Below are positions 1 to 5,357 of a stretch of DNA of 5,357 nt, piece by piece. Position numbers and translations under genes: made by a program. Under the pieces are notes generated by a model. It was not told where the DNA came from. It made no database searches and saw only the letters and a program-made list of their open reading frames with translations. Origin of the DNA: Clostridiales bacterium (lineage in GTDB: Bacteria; Bacillota; Clostridia; Tissierellales; Sedimentibacteraceae). The DNA lies in assembly GCA_003487955.1 (NCBI GenBank), contig DNNJ01000223.1, positions 2,562 through 7,918 on the forward strand. Direction: 5' to 3'. The stretch's first letter is position 1, and every line of letters starts with the position of its first letter.

Positions 1-3000
1 TTAGATGTTGCTCAAAGAGGAACTTATGCGATTGAATTTAAAGGAAGTGCAAACAATATAGAAATTCGGGATTGTAATATATATGCAAATCCTACGGCTG
101 TTACAGAAGCTTACGCCGGAATAATGAAATCGGAAAACGTGAATGGCATAGCAAACAATGTACGTATCATCCATAATGTGTTTGATGGAGGATTTTATAA
201 TGTTTTAATGCACGGAGGATTATCAAATGCTTATGCTACAGGGTATATTGTTGATAGTAATACTTGTACAAATGCTGACTATAAAGGGATAGAATTAATA
301 AAAATGAATGCTTTTAGTGTTTCATATAATCAAATTATTTCTCGTTTTACAGATGGTTTTCATATAGTGATGAATCTTTCTTTATCGTATGGGACGATTG
401 ATGAAGTTATTGGAAATAAATTATATTTGCAGCGTTCCGGATCTACTACAACTTCCACTTTATCTTTATACTTAAAGAATATAAATATGTCAGTTTCTCA
501 TCATGTTTTAGTATTAAATAATGAGATTAGACTAAATGTTAATAGCCTATCAACATATGGAATATATACCCATACAGCAAAATGTGATTTTCTACACAAT
601 TCTATATATGTTACGACACAGTTAAATGGTGGTTTAGGCTTACATGTATATAATAGCGCTGCTACTATAAAAAATAACAATATTCATTGTATAGGGAACC
701 CTCCCATAGATTATAATACTAGCGGTGTTACATCGGATTATAATAATTTAGTAGGAACAAATTTTCAATTAACGCAATTCAAGGCAAGCAAAGGAAAGGA
801 TTCAAATTCAGTCAGTATAATACCTGCCTATATCAACGTATCCAATAGCTTAGAACTATCCGATTATTCGTCGTTTACATGTCCGCGTTTGCCGAATGTA
901 ATATTTGATATAAATACCAATTACCGAACTTCAATAACAACCATGGGGGCGTATTCCATCCCCATTTGGGAGGGTTATAACTTAGTGATGCATGCTTTAG
1001 TGAGTCCAAGTGTCTTAGAGTATGCAGCTTGTGATGTGCCGGCTGTATCGGATATCAGAGTAAGTGTTAGAAATAATGGAACCGAATTGATTGATTTCAG
1101 TAATACGCCCATGCAATTATCGGTGAAAGTCAATGGCGCAGTGAGTTTTCAAATAGATACTATTATAAGTTCGGGTTTATTGGCAATAGGAGCGAACGAT
1201 ACGTTTACCGTTACTTCTATGTTTCCAACTTCAGCTATCGGCAATTATAATATCAGCGTTTATTTAACGTATGCTTTAGATACCCTACATTCAGATGACA
1301 CATTGTATGCTGTTTATGTGGTAAGTAGAATCAACTTGCCTTATGATGTAGATTTTAGTTATAATCCTCCGGAATTATGGGTAACTTCTTTAAGTGGAGA
1401 TATTGTATGGGAACAAGAAAGCGGTTCCGGTACGCAGCCCGACATTGCACCGGTTTTTGGAAATGGACGCTTAGTGTTTAGGGGTGCCGAAGAAACAGGC
1501 TCTTTATCGCAAGCCATTTTTAAAGGAATTGATTTAACCTCTGCATCACATCCTCGTTTGGGATTTTGGTATGCACATGATAATACGTTTGGGAGAGATG
1601 TTGTTGTTGTGAAATTAGCAACAAATGATTCTTTGTCGCCCATAATTTTAACTGCTGTCTTGCGTTATGATCCGAGTTATGCAAATCCAGGATGGAAATA
1701 TTATGAAATAGACTTATCCCCTTATCAAATGGAAAACTGTGTGAGCATTATATTTGAAGCATCAGGATTTGGAACGGGAAATCAAAATATAGATAGAATT
1801 CGTATCTTTGGATATCAGGATTTAAAATTATCATTACTCATGCCTGATTTGGATAGTTTCACAAACTGCGATCTCTTCAATAAACCCATTCAAGTTGTTC
1901 TTGAAAATTTAAGTACACAGCAAATTATTCTTCCACCTAATACGGAAATAAAATTGAAAATAAATGCTCCTCAACCTATGAATTATTCCATCCCTGTCAA
2001 TGGCGTGCTTGAAGGCAATGCTGTAGATACTTTTTTATTGCTTGATTCATTTGATTTTTCGCTGTCACAAAGCTATGATTTAACAGCATATATTCAAAGT
2101 GTTGATAGCAATTCAATCAATGATACAGATCATGTAATTTATACGCTTAATCCTGACATAGCATTAGATTCAATAGGAGGAGTAGATGCTTTTCATTGTA
2201 AACAAATTGGCGAAACAGTATATGTGAGTGCCTTTTTGCAAAATATAGGTAATGTGGCTTTGAATAATATTCCTCTGCAAATTACAATTAATCACACTCA
2301 TACTATTTATGACACCGTGTATACTGCTTTATTGCCCGGGAATAGTATACAATATCATTTCACTAAACCTTATATAGTACCCAATGCAACACAAGTTCAG
2401 CCATATTATCACATTTCTGTTAAAGCAAATTATCCCTGTGATGCCCAGACGTTGAATGATGAAATAGCTTTTCTTGCTTGTGTGGAAATGGATGCTGTAT
2501 TTGACCTACGTATAAATGCAATCAACAAACCTCAACAAGGACATTGTGATAAAGGATTGACGGATTTATATGCAAAAATTGCATTTATAAATCAAGGGGA
2601 AGAAGATTTGTATGATGTTGTTTTGTGTTTGACCATTGATAGTGCTCACCATATCATGCAAACTCTAAATGATACTTTATCACATATAATGGCGAATTCT
2701 ACCGTATATTATGAGTTTTCAAAACCTTATTTGGTGCCAAATATGAAATCAGTGGAAAATACCTATACGCTGAGTGTTTATTTTGAACGCATGGATAGCG
2801 ACACCAATGCATTGAATGATACGCTTCGTATGCAAGCTTGTGCTGTTTTTAATGATGTAGATGTGCGAGCTTATTCTTCTATAAATTGGAATATGGGACA
2901 AAATATACCCAATCCGGCATGGACAAAAACTCAAATTCCTTATTCCATACCTCAGGAGGATAACGTAATTTTCAGTGTAATGAGTATTAACGGCCAATTG

Positions 3001-3141
3001 CTTTACAGTGAAGAAATCCAAGCTGATGCCGGTTCTCATTTTCTGGAAATAAATACACAAACGCTGTCTGCCGGTATTTACTATTACAGCATGGAATTCC
3101 AAGGTCAACGCATCGTAAAGAAAATGACGATACAGAAATAA
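1..3141 (+). CDS. Large T9SS-secreted multidomain surface protein (beta-helix + MAM-like + CARDB-like modules + type A sorting domain), 5' partial
   Basis: The frame is open from base 1 with no stop, so this is the last 1046 residues of a longer protein. The Met codon at 124 has no convincing ribosome binding site and lies inside the fold, so it is not the start. Numbering from base 1: residues about 1-235 show degenerate beta-helix repeats rich in Asn and beta-branched residues (NNIEIRDCNIY, NNVRIIHNVF, IKNNNIH). The helix cap is typical of Bacteroidota beta-helix proteins (SDYNNL 245-250, GKDSNSVSIIP 265-275, GAY 316-318). Residues 335-440 form an Ig/CARDB-like module. Residues 446-605 resemble a MAM/jelly-roll domain (LGFWYAHD 520-527, NIDRIRIFG 596-604). 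Residues 608-719, 720-831 and 832-955 are further CARDB-like modules. Residues 965-1046 are the type A sorting domain (GQNIPNP 966-972, NGQ 997-999, LSAGIYYY 1022-1029, KKMTIQK 1040-1046). Family knowledge predicts outer-membrane export by T9SS, removal of this domain, and surface attachment or release. No catalytic residues are identifiable, so adhesion or glycan binding is only inference. The N-terminal signal peptide is outside the window. Confidence 0.9.
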   Translation, partial: LDVAQRGTYAIEFKGSANNIEIRDCNIYANPTAVTEAYAGIMKSENVNGIANNVRIIHNVFDGGFYNVLMHGGLSNAYATGYIVDSNTCTNADYKGIELIKMNAFSVSYNQIISRFTDGFHIVMNLSLSYGTIDEVIGNKLYLQRSGSTTTSTLSLYLKNINMSVSHHVLVLNNEIRLNVNSLSTYGIYTHTAKCDFLHNSIYVTTQLNGGLGLHVYNSAATIKNNNIHCIGNPPIDYNTSGVTSDYNNLVGTNFQLTQFKASKGKDSNSVSIIPAYINVSNSLELSDYSSFTCPRLPNVIFDINTNYRTSITTMGAYSIPIWEGYNLVMHALVSPSVLEYAACDVPAVSDIRVSVRNNGTELIDFSNTPMQLSVKVNGAVSFQIDTIISSGLLAIGANDTFTVTSMFPTSAIGNYNISVYLTYALDTLHSDDTLYAVYVVSRINLPYDVDFSYNPPELWVTSLSGDIVWEQESGSGTQPDIAPVFGNGRLVFRGAEETGSLSQAIFKGIDLTSASHPRLGFWYAHDNTFGRDVVVVKLATNDSLSPIILTAVLRYDPSYANPGWKYYEIDLSPYQMENCVSIIFEASGFGTGNQNIDRIRIFGYQDLKLSLLMPDLDSFTNCDLFNKPIQVVLENLSTQQIILPPNTEIKLKINAPQPMNYSIPVNGVLEGNAVDTFLLLDSFDFSLSQSYDLTAYIQSVDSNSINDTDHVIYTLNPDIALDSIGGVDAFHCKQIGETVYVSAFLQNIGNVALNNIPLQITINHTHTIYDTVYTALLPGNSIQYHFTKPYIVPNATQVQPYYHISVKANYPCDAQTLNDEIAFLACVEMDAVFDLRINAINKPQQGHCDKGLTDLYAKIAFINQGEEDLYDVVLCLTIDSAHHIMQTLNDTLSHIMANSTVYYEFSKPYLVPNMKSVENTYTLSVYFERMDSDTNALNDTLRMQACAVFNDVDVRAYSSINWNMGQNIPNPAWTKTQIPYSIPQEDNVIFSVMSINGQLLYSEEIQADAGSHFLEINTQTLSAGIYYYSMEFQGQRIVKKMTIQK
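2158..2865 (+). repeat. Two tandem Ig/CARDB-like protein modules (period about 116-119 residues) inside the surface protein
   Basis: Residues 720-831 and 832-955 of the partial protein are diverged copies of one module. Matching landmarks keep their spacing: HC at 732-733 and 848-849; F(T/S)KPY(I/V/L)VPN at 787-795 and 906-914; LND followed by A-C at 818-827 and 938-946. The last two landmark pairs are exactly 119 residues apart and the first is 116 apart, so one copy has a small insertion near its start. The duplication is visible in protein but is diverged at the DNA level, so it is old and not a fresh tandem repeat. Modules at 335-440 and 608-719 share the Asn-Gly or Asn-Leu turn after a beta-strand but lack the KPY.VPN signature. 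Such modules usually act as stalks or spacers in Bacteroidota surface proteins. Confidence 0.8.
2893..3138 (+). other. T9SS type A C-terminal sorting domain (protein domain)
   Basis: These roughly 82 C-terminal residues carry the hallmarks of the Por-secretion/type A sorting signal: an opening GQNIPNP, T-x-I-x-Y-S-I-P, an NGQ turn between beta strands, an L-x-x-G-x-Y-x-Y strand and a Lys-Lys-Met-x-Ile ending just before the stop. In characterised members the PorU peptidase cleaves upstream of this domain after translocation. It is the best evidence both for surface location and for assigning the organism to the Bacteroidota. Confidence 0.92.
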
Positions 3142-3244
3142 CGGTTACTTTAATATAGATGAGCTTATTATTATGTAGCAGCCTTTTTGATGCTTACATT
3201 CAATTACTGATTTTTGTACTAAAACACAGATAAACAGTCAACAA

Positions 3245-3275
3245 AAAAGGGATGTAAATTTATCACATCCCTTTT
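3245..3275. terminator. Bidirectional intrinsic terminator between the convergent surface-protein and pta genes
   Basis: An 11-bp perfect stem (AAAAGGGATGT at 3245-3255 with ACATCCCTTTT at 3265-3275) encloses a 9-base loop. Read on the minus strand it lies about 22 bases past the pta stop, and the A-run at 3243-3248 becomes a T6 tract after the GC core, which is the classic intrinsic layout. Read on the plus strand it lies about 104 bases past the surface-protein stop, and the GC core is followed by TTTT and AT-rich sequence, so it can also work in that direction though less ideally. I see no other structure in the rest of the 155-bp gap (3142-3296). Confidence 0.8.
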
Positions 3276-3296
3276 AAATATTTAAATATTATCTTA

Positions 3297-4295
3297 TTAA
3301 ATATTAGCTTGATTGGCTGTAATGGCTACTACATTCACGATATCTTCCACGGAGCATCCGCGGGAGAGGTCATTAATGGGAGCGGCCATGCCTTGCATAA
3401 CAGGTCCCACGGCTTCGGCACCGGCTAATCGCTGAACTAGCTTATAGGCAATGTTTCCTACTTCGAGGGTAGGGAATACCAATACGTTGGCTTTTCCTGC
3501 AATTAGACTTCCCGGTGCTTTGTTGGCACCTACTTTGGGAACGATAGCTGCATCGGCTTGCAATTCACCGTCAATGGCAAGATCGGGAGCTATTTGTTTG
3601 GCTAATGCCGTTGCTTCGACTACTTTATCGACCATTTCATGTTTGGCACTTCCTTTGGTTGAAAAACTTAACATAGCAACACGGGGATCTAAGCCGGCCA
3701 CACTCTTAGCCGTTTTTGCTGTAACGACAGCAATCTCGGCCAATTCTTGTGCATTCGGATTGGGGTGAGCCGCACAATCGGCAAATACCATAATACCATT
3801 ATCTCCCCATTGTTTGTCTTTCATTATCATAATAAATGCACCCGAGACAACACTTACTCCGGCTAAAGTTTTTACTATCTGAAAAGCAGGTCGTAAGACA
3901 TCACCTGTGGCATTCATCGCACCGGCCACTTCACCGTCGGCTTCTTTGTTTTTAATGAGTAAAGTACCTAAATACAAAGGGTCTTTTGCTAAACGTGTGG
4001 CTTTGTCCATATCCATGCCTTTGTGTTTACGTATCTCATACAACATATTGGCATAATATGCTATTTTAGGATTGTTTTCAGGGTCGATTATCTGTGCTTT
4101 GTGAATGTAGTTTAAATTCCATTCTTTGGCTTTGTTTAATATTAATTCTTTGTTTCCCAATAAGATGAGTCGGGCAATCTTTTCCGATAAAATAATATCG
4201 GCAGCTTTTAAGGTTCTTTCTTCCATTCCTTCAGGCAAAACAATGCATTTATCGGCTTGTTTGGCCATAGCCTTGATGTTCGTTATTAAATCCAT
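3297..4295 (-). CDS. pta: Phosphate acetyltransferase (phosphotransacetylase), EC 2.3.1.8
   Basis: This cytoplasmic enzyme reversibly converts acetyl-CoA and phosphate to acetyl-phosphate and CoA, the step that pairs with acetate kinase to make ATP during fermentation. The 332 residues match the short single-domain Pta form (about 320-340 aa), without the N-terminal DRTGG and AAA-like region of the long enterobacterial enzyme. Visible family motifs are VLPEG (19-23), DGEVAGA (120-126), FADCAAHPNP (171-180), LSFSTKGSA (209-217), DGELQADAA (242-250) and NDLSRGCS (308-315). From memory of the Methanosarcina thermophila enzyme, its catalytic or CoA-binding residues R87, R133, S309, R310 and D316 fall here at R89, R135, S311, R312 and D318, a constant offset of two, so the enzyme looks active. 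The ATG at 4295 gives the normal family N-terminus (MDLITNI) and follows a weak AAAAGA purine stretch; poor Shine-Dalgarno sites are normal in this phylum. The gene is bracketed by its own promoter and terminator. No ackA is adjacent in the window. Confidence 0.96.
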   Translation of the reverse strand: MDLITNIKAMAKQADKCIVLPEGMEERTLKAADIILSEKIARLILLGNKELILNKAKEWNLNYIHKAQIIDPENNPKIAYYANMLYEIRKHKGMDMDKATRLAKDPLYLGTLLIKNKEADGEVAGAMNATGDVLRPAFQIVKTLAGVSVVSGAFIMIMKDKQWGDNGIMVFADCAAHPNPNAQELAEIAVVTAKTAKSVAGLDPRVAMLSFSTKGSAKHEMVDKVVEATALAKQIAPDLAIDGELQADAAIVPKVGANKAPGSLIAGKANVLVFPTLEVGNIAYKLVQRLAGAEAVGPVMQGMAAPINDLSRGCSVEDIVNVVAITANQANI

Positions 4296-4339
4296 ATCTT
4301 TTAAAAATTATTTATTTTTAGGTAAAATTTTAATTCCGA

Positions 4340-4372
4340 CAAAATTACTAAAAATTAACATGTAAAATAAAC
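4340..4372 (-). promoter_or_regulatory. Predicted Bacteroidota-type promoter for pta
   Basis: On the minus strand, TAATTTTG (4347 down to 4340) fits the Bacteroidota -7 consensus TAnnTTTG exactly. A TTTA (4371 down to 4368) sits 20 bases upstream, a three-of-four match to the -33 element TTTG at near-usual spacing. Transcription would start around 4333-4336 and leave a leader of roughly 40 bases before the pta ATG. The element is short and the region is AT-rich, so the chance of coincidence is not negligible; position and spacing favour it. Confidence 0.5.
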
Positions 4373-4474
4373 GATAAGGATAGATTATTTGTTTAAGATA
4401 CCAAAGCTGCTTATAAAGTCATATTTGATGGATGTTTTGATAAGATTTGGAAATAATGTTTCAATAATCCGAGC

Positions 4475-4552
4475 ATGAGAAAATTGATTGATAAAACGCC
4501 AATATACGCAAGAGCTAAAGAGCGGATGAACGATGAATGCTTTTCAGATTAA
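4475..4552 (+). CDS. Possible 25-residue small ORF (hypothetical, weak)
   Basis: The frame runs from ATG to TAA with a charged, Lys/Arg-rich composition (starts MRKLIDKTP, ends NDECFSD). It has no convincing ribosome binding site, no recognisable promoter immediately upstream and no homology I recognise. A frame this short arises easily by chance. It is listed only because it occupies an otherwise empty stretch and because the same frame upstream also reads as protein-like, which could mean a decayed gene interrupted by the TAA at 4456-4458. Confidence 0.15.
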   Translation: MRKLIDKTPIYARAKERMNDECFSD

Positions 4553-4576
4553 CGACCGATCTCTGTCGGGTTTGAA

Positions 4577-4606
4577 TTAACTGTTTTATGGAAAGTAAAA
4601 TGTTAA
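4577..4606. repeat. Imperfect AT-rich inverted repeat upstream of the lipoprotein gene
   Basis: TTAAC (4577-4581) pairs with GTTAA (4602-4606), and TTTTA (4584-4588) pairs with TAAAA (4596-4600). The two stem parts are separated by unpaired TG on one side and a single T on the other, with a 7-base loop. It lies about 70 bases upstream of the predicted -7 element of the lipoprotein gene, so an operator role is conceivable. AT-rich inverted repeats of this quality are also common by chance. Confidence 0.3.
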
Positions 4607-4673
4607 CAAAAAATTGTGAGGAATTTGTTGTGAAGATTATTTTGACTTTTATCGGATAATAATGAATTTTATG

Positions 4674-4681
4674 TACTTTTG
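4674..4681 (+). promoter_or_regulatory. Predicted -7 promoter element for the DUF4837 lipoprotein gene
   Basis: TACTTTTG fits the Bacteroidota -7 consensus TAnnTTTG exactly and lies 48 bases before the lipoprotein ATG, implying a start near 4687 and a leader of about 40 bases. A good -33 element is not seen at the usual 19-21 base spacing. The closest candidates are TTTA at 4648-4651 (22-base spacer) and a true TTTG at 4641-4644 that is too far (29 bases). The -7 call is reasonable and the -33 is unassigned. Confidence 0.5.
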
Positions 4682-4729
4682 CAGCTGTAATGTAATTCTA
4701 CTAAGCGTAATAATATAAGGTAATTAGTT

Positions 4730-5357
4730 ATGATATTGAAAAATAATAAAATCGGCATAACTTTATATGTAATCATTTCTTTTATATTGGGTTTTACGGC
4801 GTGTGAATCAACAGGGACACAAGGCAAGGGTTTGTTGTCGTCGTCGGGGAGATCGGGAGAGATGTTGGTGGTGTGTCAATCATCGGCATGGAAAGGTGCA
4901 TTGGGAGATAGTCTGCGTAGTATGTTTATGTCATCGTTGGAATGTTTACCTCAAAATGAACCATATTTCACTCTTTCACATATTTCAAACGATAAATTTA
5001 ATGCTATCTATCAGAAACAAAGAAATATTTTATACGTTGATATCAATTCTTCGTATACAGAAGCAAAAGTTACCGTATCAAAAGATAAATGGGCGTCGCC
5101 TCAATTAATAATAACCCTTTTTGTTTCGGATGAAAAAGCTGCTATTGCATTGGCGGCAACTCATAAGGATAAAATCATGAGTTTGTTTTTAGATTCGGAA
5201 ATCAAGCGTTTTCAACGTGCTCAATTTGCTCAGCAGGATAAGAGTATAGATAAAAAACTTAAAAAATCATATAAACTATCCATGATTGTACCACAGGGAT
5301 TTATTTTTGCCGTTAAAAATGAAAATTTTTGTTGGATGCGTAAAGAAACTAAATATT
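4730..5357 (+). CDS. DUF4837 family lipoprotein, 3' partial
   Basis: The frame starts at ATG 4730, nine bases after an AAGG (4717-4720) that can serve as ribosome binding site, and stays open for 209 codons to the window end. The N-terminus is a lipoprotein signal: Lys residues at 4 and 7, a hydrophobic segment at about 9-23, then FTAC with the lipidated Cys at 25. A Gly/Ser-rich linker follows (26-43). The body matches what I know of the Bacteroidota family DUF4837: GEMLVV (43-48), W54 followed by GDSLR (59-63), LPQNEP (73-78), a short HIS motif (84-86), RNILYVDI (98-105), WASPQLII (121-128), then a helical stretch rich in Lys and Gln, and PQGF with NFCWMR near the end. Full members are, as I recall, about 320-350 residues, so a third or more is missing. 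The function of the family is unknown. No clear acidic surface-export signal follows the Cys (it reads CESTG), so periplasmic rather than surface exposure is a guess. The divergent start from pta suggests independent transcription. Confidence 0.85.
   Translation, partial: MILKNNKIGITLYVIISFILGFTACESTGTQGKGLLSSSGRSGEMLVVCQSSAWKGALGDSLRSMFMSSLECLPQNEPYFTLSHISNDKFNAIYQKQRNILYVDINSSYTEAKVTVSKDKWASPQLIITLFVSDEKAAIALAATHKDKIMSLFLDSEIKRFQRAQFAQQDKSIDKKLKKSYKLSMIVPQGFIFAVKNENFCWMRKETKY

Larger units (their letters stand above)
4380..4640. other. Central part of the divergent intergenic region; no confident gene
   Basis: About 260 bp lie between the two divergent promoters. I find no tRNA, rRNA, riboswitch or long reading frame here. 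The longest notable plus-strand frame is ATG 4475 to TAA 4552 (25 codons, beginning MRKLIDKTPIYARAK). The same frame upstream, 4399-4458, is also open for 19 codons before a TAA (ending FDGCFDKIWK). A weak hairpin (CCGAT 4556-4560 with GTCGG 4565-4569) and an imperfect AT-rich inverted repeat (4577-4606) follow. This could be plain spacer, a decayed gene, or an unrecognised small RNA or peptide. I cannot choose between these from the sequence. Confidence 0.4.

Noticed and set aside
1359..1643. Minus-strand 94-codon open frame inside the surface-protein gene
   Set aside because: It lies wholly antisense to the well-supported MAM-like domain and has no recognisable motif or start signals.
2749..3108. 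Minus-strand 119-codon open frame overlapping the sorting-domain region
   Set aside because: It is antisense to the T9SS sorting domain, whose motifs fix the coding frame; the product resembles no known protein.
3451..3768. Plus-strand 105-codon open frame over pta
   Set aside because: It is antisense to conserved Pta catalytic regions and only mirrors the Ala/Gly-rich coding of that gene.
4126..4365. Plus-strand 79-codon open frame across the pta start
   Set aside because: It overlaps the conserved Pta N-terminus on the opposite strand and runs through the pta promoter region; no homology or ribosome binding site.
4556..4569. Small hairpin CCGAT/GTCGG followed by TTTG as a terminator
   Set aside because: Only five pairs with one wobble, a 4-base loop and no real T tract; too weak to call.
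4641..4644. TTTG as the -33 element for the lipoprotein promoter
   Set aside because: The spacer to the -7 element is 29 bases, well beyond the usual 19-21.
4588..4659. 23-residue plus-strand ORF starting MESKML
   Set aside because: It starts inside the inverted repeat, ends just before the lipoprotein -7 element, lacks a ribosome binding site and is within chance length.
4803..5108. Plus-strand 101-codon frame rich in Cys, Arg and His
   Set aside because: It is an alternative frame of the DUF4837 lipoprotein gene, which has a lipobox, a ribosome binding site and family motifs.

Overview
The window looks like a chromosomal segment of an AT-rich member of the Bacteroidota, probably Bacteroidales. 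Three things point there. The first protein ends in a type A sorting domain of the type IX secretion system (T9SS), which is essentially confined to this phylum. The last gene encodes a lipoprotein recognisable as DUF4837, a Bacteroidota family. The promoter-like elements have the form TAnnTTTG, the -7 consensus of the phylum's primary sigma factor. The species cannot be named from this sequence.

Layout. (1) Positions 1-3141, + strand: the 3' part of a gene for a very large secreted, cell-surface protein. The reading frame is open from base 1, so the true start lies outside the window. The protein has a right-handed beta-helix, an Ig/CARDB-like module, a MAM/jelly-roll-like module, three more Ig/CARDB-like modules (the last two clearly duplicated) and a C-terminal T9SS sorting domain. 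(2) Positions 3142-3296: a convergent intergenic region with a strong hairpin that can serve as a shared bidirectional terminator. (3) Positions 3297-4295, - strand: pta, phosphate acetyltransferase, complete and apparently intact, with its own promoter and terminator and no ackA beside it. (4) Positions 4296-4729: a 434-bp divergent intergenic region. It holds a pta promoter on one side, a promoter for the lipoprotein gene on the other, and a central stretch of about 260 bp with no confident gene. (5) Positions 4730-5357, + strand: the N-terminal 209 codons of the DUF4837 lipoprotein gene, cut by the window end.

The three genes do not form an operon: neighbours are convergent (1 and 2) or divergent (2 and 3). 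They appear functionally independent: a T9SS-exported surface protein, acetyl-CoA/acetyl-phosphate metabolism, and an envelope lipoprotein. I found no RNA gene, mobile element, CRISPR array or defence system. The most useful results are the corrected gene boundaries at both window ends, the domain map of the large surface protein, and the unexplained central part of the divergent intergenic region. I do not see convincing evidence for a new biological system here.
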